DNA of 64,000 bases from Edaphocola aurantiacus (GCF_019797745.1 NZ_VOSI01000001.1:62001-126000), one strand, 5' to 3'. Shown: positions 9,506-18,334, counted from the first letter of the stretch. Translations and numbers: made by a program. The notes: generated by a model not told the origin, from the letters alone.

Positions 9506-10612
9506 ATGGCCACCAAGAAAACAGCTCCCAAAAAACCAGTAAAGGCGGCGCCTGCGAAAAAAGCAGCTGCTTCACCGAAGAAAACTGTGGCTACGAAAAA
9601 AGCAGCAACACCTAAGAAAGCAGTAACTCCTGCGAAAAAAGCCGTGGCTCCTAAAAAGGCCGCACCAGCGAAAAAAACTGTTCCTGTGAAAAAAGCAGTA
9701 GCCGCTCCTAAGAAAGCCGCACCAGCAAAAAAAGCCGCGCCGGCTCCTAAGAAAGCAGCTCCGGCTAAAAAAGCAGTAGCCCCTAAAAAAGCGGTTCCTG
9801 CTTCAAAAGCAGCTCCGGCAAAAAAAGCCGTGGCTCCTAAAAAAGCTGCTCCTGTAGCAAAAGCTGCAGAAGCGCCTAAAAAGGCTGCTCCTGCAAAAAA
9901 AGTGGCTGAAGCCCCTAAAAAAGCAGCTCCGGCAAAAGTTGTCGCAGCGCCTAAAAAGGCTGTACCCGCTCCAAAAGCACCGGTAGCACCAGCGCCTAAA
10001 AAAGTAACTCCTGCGCCAGTGGCCAAATCGGCTCCTGTCGCTGAAGATAGACAATCAAGCAAATCAAGTGCCGCTGCAGAGCCTGCTTCCAGAAAAGCAG
10101 AGAGCAAACAGCCAGCACCAATTATTGCACATCGTAAAAAGGAAAAACCATCCGCAAAAATTACCGCTCCGAGCACGACCATGAAAGAATATAATCCACA
10201 CACAAGATCTTTATTAGACATGCCAGAACAAAGCACAGGTCCAGTATATCGTTACAGTGACGAGGAATTAAATGAATTCAAAGAACTGATTTTAAAACGT
10301 TTAGATACAGCAAGAGAAAACTTCGCTTACTATCAGAACCTGATTACCCGTAAGGATGAAGCTGGTGATGATGCAGACAACAAGCTGAACAGCATGGAAG
10401 ATGGCAGCGGAGCGATGGAGAAAGAGCAATTGTCTCTGATGGCAGCACGCCAGATCCAGTTCATCAACAACCTGGAGAAAGCACTGGTGCGTATCGAAAA
10501 CAAAACATACGGTATCTGCCGTGAAACCGGTAAGCTGATCGATAAAGCTCGTCTGAGAGCGGTTCCACACGCTACCTTAAGTATTGAAGCTAAAAATTCA
10601 ATGAAAAAATAG
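9506..10612 (+). CDS. Lys/Ala/Pro-rich histone H1-like tail fused to a TraR/DksA-type domain
   Basis: Residues 3 to about 175 are a low-complexity tail built of degenerate units such as KKAAPAKKA, resembling bacterial histone H1-like or Hc1-type DNA-binding tails. After a Ser/Lys linker, about residues 240-368 form a TraR/DksA-like coiled-coil and C-terminal segment (NKTYGICRETGKLIDKARLRAVPHATLSIEAK). The four zinc cysteines of DksA are not kept: only the first Cys remains, and the second CxxC reads SIEA. Bacteroidota DksA-like proteins of this degenerate type are known to me; the long basic tail is the unusual part. It may bind DNA and RNA polymerase together (inference). It starts two bases after ileS and ends at a strong terminator. 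Confidence 0.8.
   Translation: MATKKTAPKKPVKAAPAKKAAASPKKTVATKKAATPKKAVTPAKKAVAPKKAAPAKKTVPVKKAVAAPKKAAPAKKAAPAPKKAAPAKKAVAPKKAVPASKAAPAKKAVAPKKAAPVAKAAEAPKKAAPAKKVAEAPKKAAPAKVVAAPKKAVPAPKAPVAPAPKKVTPAPVAKSAPVAEDRQSSKSSAAAEPASRKAESKQPAPIIAHRKKEKPSAKITAPSTTMKEYNPHTRSLLDMPEQSTGPVYRYSDEELNEFKELILKRLDTARENFAYYQNLITRKDEAGDDADNKLNSMEDGSGAMEKEQLSLMAARQIQFINNLEKALVRIENKTYGICRETGKLIDKARLRAVPHATLSIEAKNSMKK
9515..10025 (+). repeat. Degenerate coding repeat (Lys-Lys-Ala-Ala-Pro units)
   Basis: Short degenerate repeats of AAA-AAG/GCN/CCN codons encode the H1-like tail. Unit length varies between about 8 and 12 codons. Such tracts vary in copy number by slippage and may assemble poorly. Confidence 0.75.
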
Positions 10613-10627
10613 ACTTTTACATTACTT

Positions 10628-10662
10628 ATAATAAAAGCCTGTCTGTGACAGGCTTTTATTAT
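10628..10662. terminator. Perfect 16-bp hairpin terminator
   Basis: Arms 10628-10643 and 10647-10662 pair perfectly around a 3-base loop, with T-rich outer ends. It ends the ileS-DksA-like unit. Confidence 0.85.
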
Positions 10663-10689
10663 ATACCTCCATTGCACATATTGTGATTC

Positions 10690-11703
10690 ATGAAGAAGAA
10701 GCATATTTATACCCTTATACAGATTATTATTTTTATAGGATTGGGCCTTGGCCTGATCTACTGGCGCTATACCGAGATGAGTAAAGAGAACAAAGACGCC
10801 ATGCTCTCCTCTTTACAAAACATTCAGTGGTGGGTATTGATCCCTATTTTCTTTGTCGGCTTTCTCTCCCATTATTTCCGTGCGCTGAGGTGGAAGATCC
10901 TGCTGCGTACGGTAGATATTAATCCCAGTACTGCCAACACTACCTTTGCCGTACTGATCGGCTATATGGCCAATACTGTAGTGCCCCGTCTGGGAGAAGT
11001 GGCCAAATGCACCATACTGGCAAAATATGAAAAGACAGCTCCGGAAAAGGCAATCGGTACTATTATCGGTGAGCGTGCCTTCGACCTGGTTTCCCTGGTA
11101 ATCGTTATGTTACTGACCCTGGTTATGGAACGTGCAATTGCGGCACAACTGATGGACAAATACCTGGGACGTTTTCTTTATGGTAACGGCACCGGATGGA
11201 ACCGGATTATGATTATCACCGGTATCCTGATTATGAGTGTTATACTGCTGCGCTACCTTTTTAAACGTATTAAAGGGTCTAAACTGGGCCAGTTATTCAA
11301 AAATCTGGGTGAGGGTATTACGTCTGTATGGAGATTAAAAGAAAGAGGCAAATTCCTGCTGTATACGGTCCTGATCTGGCTGATGTATACTTTGATGGTG
11401 TATATCGGATACCAGGCGCTGGCTGCCACTACAGGGCTTAATATGACATCTGCACTGGCTATTATTGCCTTTGGCAGCATTGGCATGATTGTTACCCCCG
11501 GTGGAATCGGAACGTACCCGCTCATTGTCTCTGCTGTGTTATTGCTTTTTGGCATTAATGAAGGTGTGGGACAGGCTTTCGGATGGATTTGCTGGTCTGT
11601 GCAAACTGTCTTAGTTTTGGTACTGGGATTACTTTCCCTCATTCTTTTACCTGTTATCAATAAGCATAAAAAAGATGGACAAACTAGCACTCATACGGCA
11701 TAA
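10690..11703 (+). CDS. Flippase-like integral membrane protein (UPF0104/YbhN type)
   Basis: This 337-residue polytopic inner-membrane protein has about eight hydrophobic segments. It has the layout of the lysylphosphatidylglycerol synthase transmembrane/YbhN family: an early FLSHYFRALRWKILL stretch, GYMANTVVPRLGEVAKC (about 95-111), GERAFDL, and the late glycine-rich FGSIGMIVTPGGIGTYP motif. Family members are proposed lipid or glycolipid translocases or regulators; the substrate here is unknown. Its 3' end overlaps the next gene by 29 bases, which suggests co-translation with the heptose adenylyltransferase and fits a role in cell-envelope assembly. Confidence 0.82.
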   Translation: MKKKHIYTLIQIIIFIGLGLGLIYWRYTEMSKENKDAMLSSLQNIQWWVLIPIFFVGFLSHYFRALRWKILLRTVDINPSTANTTFAVLIGYMANTVVPRLGEVAKCTILAKYEKTAPEKAIGTIIGERAFDLVSLVIVMLLTLVMERAIAAQLMDKYLGRFLYGNGTGWNRIMIITGILIMSVILLRYLFKRIKGSKLGQLFKNLGEGITSVWRLKERGKFLLYTVLIWLMYTLMVYIGYQALAATTGLNMTSALAIIAFGSIGMIVTPGGIGTYPLIVSAVLLLFGINEGVGQAFGWICWSVQTVLVLVLGLLSLILLPVINKHKKDGQTSTHTA

Positions 11704-12166
11704 AATAGTAGACAAGACTACCCTTAAACGCATGTGCTCCGGCTGGCGGGTAAACAGTCATAAGATTGTATTTACCAATGGCTGTTTTGACATTATACAT
11801 CAGGGACATATTGCCAGCATATGCCAGTCGGCCTCTCTGGGCAATAAGCTGGTTATAGGTGTTAACTCCGATGCTTCGGTGAAGCGCCTGAAAGGAGAGC
11901 AACGACCGATCAACGATGCCTACAGCAGGGCTATGATACTGGCTGCTATGGAATTTGTAGATGCAGTATGTATTTTCGAGGAAGATACTCCGCTGGAGCT
12001 GATCAAGGCAGTACGACCTGATGTACTGGCCAAAGGTGGCGATTATACACCTGAAACGGTAGTGGGCAATGATTATGTCACCTCTATCGGTGGAGAGACT
12101 ATTATCCTCCCTATAGTTCCGGATTTCTCCACAACTATTATCATCTCCAGGAGTAAGGGGGAATAA
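11675..12166 (+). CDS. rfaE2: D-glycero-beta-D-manno-heptose 1-phosphate adenylyltransferase
   Basis: A 163-residue nucleotidyltransferase that should transfer AMP from ATP to heptose 1-phosphate, the last steps toward ADP-heptose for lipopolysaccharide core. The cytidylyltransferase-like fold is shown by FTNGCFDIIHQGHIAS (residues 33-48, HxGH at 42-45), GVNSDASVKRLKG, RPINDAYSRA and the C-terminal ISRSKG (ISTTxxI-like) signature. It is the stand-alone C-terminal half of the HldE-type protein; no kinase half is fused. The start ATG lies inside the previous gene (29-base overlap). A hairpin follows before the convergent permease gene. Confidence 0.9.
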   Translation: MDKLALIRHKIVDKTTLKRMCSGWRVNSHKIVFTNGCFDIIHQGHIASICQSASLGNKLVIGVNSDASVKRLKGEQRPINDAYSRAMILAAMEFVDAVCIFEEDTPLELIKAVRPDVLAKGGDYTPETVVGNDYVTSIGGETIILPIVPDFSTTIIISRSKGE

Positions 12167-12190
12167 GCACCATAATAAATTATAGCATAT

Positions 12191-12227
12191 TTAAGGCAGT
12201 TTCGGAATCATTCCTTAGCTGCCTTAA
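12191..12227. terminator. Hairpin between convergent rfaE2 and lptF/G-type genes
   Basis: Arms 12191-12199 and 12219-12227 pair, with an additional small inner inverted repeat. The right arm covers the last bases of the permease gene. It is a plausible bidirectional terminator, but the T-run is weak. Confidence 0.5.
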
Positions 12228-13306
12228 CTCATTTTACGGCGATACAGTACATAAGCCAGTACGGCAAAAATGACATTAGGAATCCATACGGCAATAGCAG
12301 GATGCAGGCCGCTGTTGGTGGCAAAGGTTGAGGTCAGCTGCATCATGAGGATATACAGGGCACTGATGCTGATACCGAGCGCAAGGTGCGCCCCGCTCCC
12401 ACCCCGTACTTTACGGGAGGCAATACAGGCTGCTATAATGACCAGGATAAACCCGGCAAATGGTTGTGCCGTACGCTTGTATAATTCAATTTCAAAATCA
12501 GATACATTCTCAGTGCCACGTGCTTTCTCACGGTTGATGTAGCCCAGCAGTTGCGGTGTAGTCATTTCCATTTTCACATTACGATCGATGGACAGATCAT
12601 CAGGGGTAAAGGCATATTTTTTCTTTAACTCCGGTATACGGGTAAGGGTCTCTTTTACCCCTTCATTCTTCAGGATGACCACATTACGCAGGGTCCACTC
12701 TTTGGTAGAATCGGTGTAGGAAATACGATCAGCAGTCAGCTTCTCTTTCAGGATAATGCCATCCATCGTCTCTACGGTAAACTGAGTACCTGTCTGAGAA
12801 TCGTAGGTGAAGTTCTCTACATAAATGTAGGTATCATTGGCGATCTTAAGGTGTACGTGGCCCTCTGTAGACAGCTTTTTATCAAAGAAGTATTTTCTCA
12901 GGAAATCATTCATCACCACATTAGAACGGGGAATGAGGAAGTGATTGGTCACCAGTGCAAGTCCTCCGAGTAATATGCCCCCGGCGACATAGGCCCTAAG
13001 GAAACGCTTAAAGGAGGAACCTGTAGCCAGTATCGCAATGATCTCTGTACGGCTGGCCATCTTCGAGGTAAAGAAGATGGTGGGTAGAAAGGCAAACAGC
13101 GGGAAGAGAATGGTAATAAAGCTGGGTGCTGATACCAGGAAGTAGATAAACAGCTCTCCGGTCGGCGCCTTCTTGGTTACAAAATCTTCAATCTTCTGGC
13201 TGTAGTCAATTACACATATGATGACCGCCATCATAAGGATAAAGAAGAAAAATGTCGATAAGAATTTTCCTAAAATATACCGGTCGATCTTGGTCAAAAA
13301 TCTCAT
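12224..13306 (-). CDS. LptF/LptG family lipopolysaccharide export permease
   Basis: An inner-membrane permease of the YjgP/YjgQ family, part of the LptBFG transporter that extracts lipopolysaccharide and passes it to LptC/LptA. The 360 residues begin with MRFLTKIDRYILGKFLSTFFFF, typical of the family, and show three N-terminal membrane segments, a central periplasmic jellyroll-like region (about 135-255) and three C-terminal segments. The family signature DRYILGKF and an SxKMASRTEI coupling-helix-like stretch are visible. F and G types cannot be separated with confidence. It lies 18 bases downstream of tgt on the same strand, an arrangement I know from other Bacteroidota. Confidence 0.88.
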   Translation of the reverse strand: MRFLTKIDRYILGKFLSTFFFFILMMAVIICVIDYSQKIEDFVTKKAPTGELFIYFLVSAPSFITILFPLFAFLPTIFFTSKMASRTEIIAILATGSSFKRFLRAYVAGGILLGGLALVTNHFLIPRSNVVMNDFLRKYFFDKKLSTEGHVHLKIANDTYIYVENFTYDSQTGTQFTVETMDGIILKEKLTADRISYTDSTKEWTLRNVVILKNEGVKETLTRIPELKKKYAFTPDDLSIDRNVKMEMTTPQLLGYINREKARGTENVSDFEIELYKRTAQPFAGFILVIIAACIASRKVRGGSGAHLALGISISALYILMMQLTSTFATNSGLHPAIAVWIPNVIFAVLAYVLYRRKMS

Positions 13307-13324
13307 ATGAATCTATAAATGGCG

Positions 13325-14455
13325 TTACAATCTTGTTTTTACAATATCTAATGCGGTACGCTTCCAGGAAGCAAAGGTACCGGCCAGTATATGCTGGCGG
13401 GCTTCTTTTACCAGGTGCAGGTAGAACGACAGGTTTTGCAGACTAGCCAGCTGCAGCGCCAGGATCTCCTTGGCCTGGAAGAGATGCCTCAGGTATGCTT
13501 TGGTGTAGAAATTGCTGAAACGGTTTTCTATACCCGCATCTATCGGGCTAAAGTCTTTTTCCCATTTCTTATTCTTAATATTCACCACACCATGTGAGGT
13601 AAACAGCATACCATTACGACCATTACGGGTCGGCATTACGCAGTCAAACATATCTACACCCAAACCGATATTTTCGATAATATTCCATGGCGTACCTACT
13701 CCCATTAAATAACGGGGTTTGTCTTTCGGTAGTATACCACAAACAAGCTCGGCCATTTCATACATATCCTGCTCCGGCTCCCCTACCGACAGGCCACCGA
13801 TGGCATTACCATCTGCACCTTTGGAGGCGATATATTCGGCTGATATTTTGCGCAGGTCCCTGTAGGTACTACCCTGTACAATGGGGAAAAGCGACTGGTT
13901 ATAACCATATTTAGGTTCGGTCTCGCCCATGCGTTGCACACAGCGGTCGAGCCAGCGGTGTGTCATCTCCATAGATTTGCGGGCATACTCATAGTCGCAG
14001 GGATAAGGAGTACACTCGTCAAATGCCATGATGATATCGGCACCGATACTGCGTTGTATATCCATTACTCTTTCCGGGGAGAACAGGTGTCGGGAACCGT
14101 CGATATGCGACTGGAACATGGCTCCTTCTTCTTTCAGCTTACGGTTGCCCGAAAGGGAAAATACCTGGTAGCCGCCACTATCTGTAAGAATCGGTTTGTC
14201 CCAGCCGTTGAATTTATGCAGACCGCCTGCAGCCTCGATAATGTCTGTGCCTGGTCTCAGGTACAGGTGATAAGTATTACCCAGGATAATCTCGGCCTTA
14301 ATATCATTCAGCAGTTGATCCTGCATTACCGCCTTTACACTGCCGGCTGTACCTACAGGCATAAAGATCGGCGTTTCGATCACACCATGATCGGTATGCA
14401 ACAGGCCCGCACGGGCACCTGTATCGGGACAAACGGCTTGTAATTCAAACTTCAT
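13325..14455 (-). CDS. tgt: Queuine tRNA-ribosyltransferase (tRNA-guanine transglycosylase)
   Basis: This enzyme exchanges guanine 34 of GUN-anticodon tRNAs for the queuosine precursor. I start at the ATG at 14455 (MKFELQAVCPDTGARAG), which gives 376 residues, the family length; the in-frame ATG at 14485 adds ten atypical residues. LTDSGGYQVFSL carries the general-acid Asp, and FDCVMPTRNGRNG the nucleophilic Asp and the Arg-rich substrate loop. The usual CxCxxC zinc site before YLRHLF is absent here (DFSPIDAGIENRFSNFYTKAYLRHLF region), which I believe is common in this phylum. It is followed at 18 bases by the permease gene. Confidence 0.95.
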   Translation of the reverse strand: MKFELQAVCPDTGARAGLLHTDHGVIETPIFMPVGTAGSVKAVMQDQLLNDIKAEIILGNTYHLYLRPGTDIIEAAGGLHKFNGWDKPILTDSGGYQVFSLSGNRKLKEEGAMFQSHIDGSRHLFSPERVMDIQRSIGADIIMAFDECTPYPCDYEYARKSMEMTHRWLDRCVQRMGETEPKYGYNQSLFPIVQGSTYRDLRKISAEYIASKGADGNAIGGLSVGEPEQDMYEMAELVCGILPKDKPRYLMGVGTPWNIIENIGLGVDMFDCVMPTRNGRNGMLFTSHGVVNIKNKKWEKDFSPIDAGIENRFSNFYTKAYLRHLFQAKEILALQLASLQNLSFYLHLVKEARQHILAGTFASWKRTALDIVKTRL

Positions 14456-14490
14456 ATTACAGATAAAAAAAGAATGGTATATCAATAAAT

Positions 14491-14519
14491 ATAGTGAGCC
14501 GCTGTTGCGGACTCACTAT
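14491..14519. terminator. Hairpin downstream of trxB
   Basis: Arms 14491-14502 and 14507-14519 pair with one bulged base. It lies 20 bases past the trxB stop and upstream of the tgt start. Confidence 0.6.
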
Positions 14520-14539
14520 AGTATATAATGTTAATCGTA

Positions 14540-15490
14540 TTAATTGTGTACAAACTCGCCCAGATAGCGCTCAGCATCCAGTGCAGCCATACAGCCGCTA
14601 CCGGCAGCAGTTACTGCCTGACGATACATTTTATCCTGTACATCTCCACAGGCAAATACACCCTGGATATTGGTTTTGGAAGTACCCGGAGTGGTCATGA
14701 TATAGCCCTGATCGTCCATATCGATCACACCTGCAAACAGATCACTGTTTGGCTGGTGGCCAATCGCAACGAAGAAGGCACTCAGAGGGATCTCTGTTTT
14801 TTCGTTGGTTTTATTGTTCAGCACGCGTACGGCTTCTACTTTCTTCTCACCCAGGATCTCGTCCGTTTCTGTATTCCAGTATACCTCGATATTACTTGTT
14901 TTCAGTACACGGTCCTGCATTACTTTAGATGCACGCATTTCTTCTTTACGGATGAACATGTGTACTTTGCTACAGATCTTAGACAGGTACAATGCCTCTT
15001 CACAAGCAGTATCACCGGCACCTACGATCGCTACTTCTTTGTCTTTAAAGAAGAAACCGTCACATACGGCACAAGCTGATACACCATAACCATTCAGGCG
15101 TTGCTCGCTCTCCAGGCCCAGCCATTTGGCAGAAGCACCGGTAGCGATAATGATACTGTTTGCCTCGATCCAGGAAGACTCATCTACCTCTACACGGAAC
15201 GGACGCACACTCAGGTCTACTTTAGAGATCATACCCCAACGCAGATCGGCACCCATACGACGCGCCTGATTTTCAAAATCCTTCATCATCTGAGGGCCCA
15301 TAATCCCTTCAGGATAACCCGGATAGTTTTCTACATCTGTAGTAATGGTCAGCTGTCCGCCTGGTTGCAGACCGCTGTATAATACAGGTTTCAGGTTGGC
15401 ACGGGATGCGTAAATAGCGGCAGTATAACCTGCAGGTCCGGAACCGATGATTAAACAGTCGATCAGTTCTGTAGTATTTTCAGTAGACAT
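14540..15490 (-). CDS. trxB: Thioredoxin reductase (NADPH)
   Basis: A low-molecular-weight flavoprotein of 316 residues that reduces thioredoxin with NADPH. Visible features are the FAD-binding GSGPAGYTAAIYASRA (about 16-31), the redox-active CAVCDGFFFKDKEVAIVGAGDTA segment (CxxC at about 139-142 followed by the NADPH-binding Rossmann motif) and the C-terminal GVFACGDVQDKMYRQAVTAAGSG. It is flanked by a downstream hairpin and appears monocistronic. A weak promoter-like pair (TATCTTCG at 15518-15511 with TTTG about 17 bases upstream, minus strand) precedes it. Confidence 0.95.
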   Translation of the reverse strand: MSTENTTELIDCLIIGSGPAGYTAAIYASRANLKPVLYSGLQPGGQLTITTDVENYPGYPEGIMGPQMMKDFENQARRMGADLRWGMISKVDLSVRPFRVEVDESSWIEANSIIIATGASAKWLGLESEQRLNGYGVSACAVCDGFFFKDKEVAIVGAGDTACEEALYLSKICSKVHMFIRKEEMRASKVMQDRVLKTSNIEVYWNTETDEILGEKKVEAVRVLNNKTNEKTEIPLSAFFVAIGHQPNSDLFAGVIDMDDQGYIMTTPGTSKTNIQGVFACGDVQDKMYRQAVTAAGSGCMAALDAERYLGEFVHN

Positions 15491-15692
15491 ATTTTATTAT
15501 TTAAACTTGGCGAAGATAATTTTTTTAGGGCAAAACAAAAAATACCTGGGTATAGGAAAATATTAGCCTGGTGTGGATAAAATCTATACGTTAAAGAAGT
15601 CAAAAGGAAGAAAAGTCAAAAGTCAAAAATTAAGTAAATACAAACTTGTCTAATAAGGTTAATGTGAATAAAGCTTATATACAAAAGAAAGT

Positions 15693-16088
15693 TTACCCTT
15701 CTGCCACCTTAATCCCTTTACTGAATTTCAAATAATGGAATATCAGTATGAGTAGGAATACTGTGCCATTAACAATTATAAATGACTCTGTATGACGGTC
15801 GGCAGAGGCTATAATATATATTGCTGCACCCAAGGGCAGCAGAAAAAAAGATAAAAGACGTGACCATAGATGGGATCGTACAGCTTCTGACAGATTAAAG
15901 AAAACGGGCAGAATGGTGCCACATAACCACATTGTGGTAAAGAAACTGGCAAAAATAATCAAGGCAAATAACTGCCCGCCAATATGATCAGTAATATCTG
16001 GTCGCAGCATGAGCGATAGTATTACAATACTACATAAACAACTAAAAAGGCCCGTTTTAAACCATAATTTTAAAAGGTAGATGAACAT
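15693..16088 (-). CDS. Small integral membrane protein, unknown
   Basis: The 131-residue frame has four hydrophobic segments (about 8-28, 38-62, 78-95 and 102-120) and short charged loops. I recognise no family. It starts with an ATG, stands alone on the minus strand between trxB and the divergent PNPOx-like gene, and has about 200 bases of non-coding DNA on its 3' side. No close partner suggests a role. Confidence 0.55.
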   Translation of the reverse strand: MFIYLLKLWFKTGLFSCLCSIVILSLMLRPDITDHIGGQLFALIIFASFFTTMWLCGTILPVFFNLSEAVRSHLWSRLLSFFLLPLGAAIYIIASADRHTESFIIVNGTVFLLILIFHYLKFSKGIKVAEG

Positions 16089-16400
16089 AGGATATGATTA
16101 CCGGATAAAGGTATGTAATAGAGGTAACTTATTATAACCTAAAAAGACTTCACAAAAGTAAATTCCATCTCCTAACACTTTCCCAATTAACAAGATTTAA
16201 GTATTGCAAGCTACTGATAATCCGCAATTTGTCTCTATTTTTATACCACATTTCGACTATGTATTTCCACATTACGAGATGATTCCCAAACCCAGATTTT
16301 CTTACGCCGGCACCGTACCGGTAAGGGCGGTTATTACCGTTACATCATATCAGAAGAAAGATTAAGGACTATATATTTAAAACCAATAAAATTTCATCTT
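16089..16400. other. Intergenic region with no recognised feature
   Basis: These 312 bases separate the divergent small membrane protein and PNPOx-like genes and must hold both promoters. No exact Bacteroidota promoter match was found, and no open frame or strong inverted repeat stands out. Confidence 0.4.
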
Positions 16401-16907
16401 ATGAGTACAGAACATCTGAATAACGAAGAAGCGATCAGCAAATTAAAGGAAATGGCTACCAAGATCGATATTGGTATGCTATGTACCCACACTAAAGACA
16501 GCAAGCATGTACATGCCGTGCCTATGAGTACCCAGGAGGTTGATGATCAGGGCAATCTCTGGTTCTTGTTTTCTTCTGAAAGCGAAACATTCCGCCACCT
16601 GCAAGAGGACTCTTCCATCTGCCTGCTGTATTCCGATCCGGGCAATTACAGTTTCCTCAGCATCCATGCCGATACCGAGGTGAGCCAGGAGCAGGGCCAT
16701 ATTGACAAATACTGGAATAAGATGGTCGAGGGCTGGTTTGAAAAAGGAAAGGAAGACCCACGTATACGCGTCATGAAAGTAAAACCCCACGAAGCGCACT
16801 ACTGGGATACGAAATCCAACAAACTGATCACCTTTATGAAGGTGGCCGTCAGCGGTATTACCGGTCAGAAAATGGATGTGGGCCGCTCCGGGGATCTGAA
16901 TATTTAA
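16401..16907 (+). CDS. Pyridoxamine 5'-phosphate oxidase-like (general stress protein 26 type) protein
   Basis: The 168 residues form a split-barrel flavin-binding fold: an N-terminal helix, IGMLCTHTKDSKHVHAVPMS, NLWFLFSSESETFRHL, SICLLYSDPGNYSFLSIHADTEV and a C-terminal DPRIRVMKVKPHEAHYWDTKSNK segment. This is the general stress protein 26 branch of the PNPOx-like superfamily, which binds FMN/FAD or F420. The physiological substrate is unknown, and it is not the true PdxH. The next gene, a PfpI-like protein, starts 31 bases on, so the pair is likely one stress-response transcript. Confidence 0.85.
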   Translation: MSTEHLNNEEAISKLKEMATKIDIGMLCTHTKDSKHVHAVPMSTQEVDDQGNLWFLFSSESETFRHLQEDSSICLLYSDPGNYSFLSIHADTEVSQEQGHIDKYWNKMVEGWFEKGKEDPRIRVMKVKPHEAHYWDTKSNKLITFMKVAVSGITGQKMDVGRSGDLNI

Positions 16908-16938
16908 CCATAAACCATAACCTCAAAACACTACAATT

Positions 16939-17487
16939 ATGTCTAAACACATTGCAATATTAGCCACACATGGCTTTGAAGAAAGTGAATTAAAATCGCC
17001 CAAAGAGCATTTGGAGCAACAGGGCTGGACGGTTGATATCGTGAGCCCGCAAGAAGGCACGATAAAAGCCTGGGCCAAAAAGGACTGGGGTCCTGAATAC
17101 TGGGTAGATAAAACCCTGAGCAGCGCCTCGGCCAAAGATTACGATGCACTGGTACTGCCGGGCGGCGTGATCAATCCAGATCAGCTGCGTACCAACCAGG
17201 AAGCAATTGCATTTATACAGGATTTCTTTCAGCAGCAGAAGCCCGTTGGTGCCATCTGCCACGGACCGCAACTGCTGATCAATGCTGAAGTAGTACAGGG
17301 CCGCCAGATGACTTCTGTCCAGAACATCAGCAAAGACCTGATCAATGCCGGTGCCCAATGGACGGACAATGAAGTGGTCGTAGACTCCGGACTCGTGACG
17401 AGCCGTACACCCGCAGACTTACCGGCCTTTAATGCCAAACTGGTCGAAGAGATCAATGAAGGCAAGCATGAAGCCCAACATCCGTAA
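16939..17487 (+). CDS. PfpI/DJ-1 family protein (type 1 glutamine amidotransferase-like)
   Basis: A 182-residue cytoplasmic protein of the DJ-1/PfpI superfamily, close in layout to YhbO/YajL-type general stress proteins. AILATHGFEESEL at the start carries the conserved Glu (near residue 15), DALVLPGGVINPDQLR is the central glycine loop, and AICHGPQLLINA holds the nucleophilic Cys107 with His108. Members are reported as protease, chaperone or glyoxal-adduct deglycase proteins, and the activity is debated. It follows the PNPOx-like gene at 31 bases and ends at a bidirectional terminator. Confidence 0.9.
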   Translation: MSKHIAILATHGFEESELKSPKEHLEQQGWTVDIVSPQEGTIKAWAKKDWGPEYWVDKTLSSASAKDYDALVLPGGVINPDQLRTNQEAIAFIQDFFQQQKPVGAICHGPQLLINAEVVQGRQMTSVQNISKDLINAGAQWTDNEVVVDSGLVTSRTPADLPAFNAKLVEEINEGKHEAQHP

Positions 17488-17504
17488 ACGGAATTATATC
17501 CAAA

Positions 17505-17540
17505 TTAAAAAGCCATCTGTACCTGCAGATGGCTTTTTAA
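17505..17540. terminator. Bidirectional 15-bp hairpin terminator
   Basis: Arms 17505-17519 and 17526-17540 pair perfectly around a 6-base loop, between the convergent PfpI-like and unknown secreted-protein genes. Confidence 0.85.
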
Positions 17541-17560
17541 TTGATGTTCAATAATATACA

Positions 17561-18334
17561 TTACTTACGTTTACCGGTTTCGATACCGATATACTCAAAG
17601 TAGTTGCCCTTGAGCTGGTATAAAAGGTTCCTATAGGTTACATTATCTTTAGTAACCAGTGGAATGTACAGTAGCTTATACCTGTAATCGTAGGTGATCA
17701 GATCTGTTGCCCATTTGCGGGTTTCATCCAGACTGGAGATATTAAAATATATATCTATTACTTTAAGCTTTTGTGTTTTTGCTCTAAATATTTTATCCGT
17801 ATCAATCAGTTTATTACCGGCAATCCGATGTGCCATTACCATTTGGCCCCTGTGCATTGTCGAAAGAATCATGTTCTCCACAGACAGGTAATAGCGGTAT
17901 TTACCTATATCTACCATATAGATCAGTGATGAGAAACTACCCGGATCACCTTCACTGTATTGCGGCATACGGCAGTATATTTGTCCGCCGTCTTTCCATT
18001 GATAGATGCTTTGAAAAAAGTGCATGCTCCCACCCGTCCAGGTATCCCAGCTATAGATTCTGAAATTTCCATCTGGAGAGGTTGCTATATGCACTCCGCT
18101 TTTTTGCAGTTTGGTAAAAGTATAACTCAGCGTAGCAGGATTTTCACGAATGAAATCACTCATTTGCCGTGCAAACATTTCTGCTTTATTATCGGAATTT
18201 GTACTATATCTGTTACCATCAATTTTACTATATAAAGCAGCCAGCTGCTTTTCTTTTGTCACCATATTGGTTTTCTGAGACCAGGCATGCGTATGCAATA
18301 AACAACAAAGCAAAAAAATGTAAGAATTCTTCAT
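17561..18334 (-). CDS. Secreted protein of unknown function
   Basis: The 257 residues begin with a signal peptide (MKNSYIFLLCCLLHTHAWSQ). The rest is rich in aromatic and charged residues, with segments such as TSPDGNFRIYSWDTWTGGSMHFFQ and a repeated pattern of beta strands. I recognise no catalytic motif. The start ATG is the only one giving a signal peptide. The gene ends at the terminator shared with the PfpI-like gene. Its 5' flank is the edge of the AT-rich accessory stretch. Confidence 0.7.
   Translation of the reverse strand: MKNSYIFLLCCLLHTHAWSQKTNMVTKEKQLAALYSKIDGNRYSTNSDNKAEMFARQMSDFIRENPATLSYTFTKLQKSGVHIATSPDGNFRIYSWDTWTGGSMHFFQSIYQWKDGGQIYCRMPQYSEGDPGSFSSLIYMVDIGKYRYYLSVENMILSTMHRGQMVMAHRIAGNKLIDTDKIFRAKTQKLKVIDIYFNISSLDETRKWATDLITYDYRYKLLYIPLVTKDNVTYRNLLYQLKGNYFEYIGIETGKRK

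Noticed and set aside
9515-10025. Possible CRISPR-like short repeats
   Set aside because: The repeats are coding, irregular in length and lack unique spacers; no cas genes are present.
9490-10236. 248-codon Ala/Phe/Gly-rich frame opposite the H1-like tail
   Set aside because: It is the reverse complement of Lys/Ala/Pro codon repeats and overlaps the end of ileS; its apparent membrane-like sequence is an artefact.
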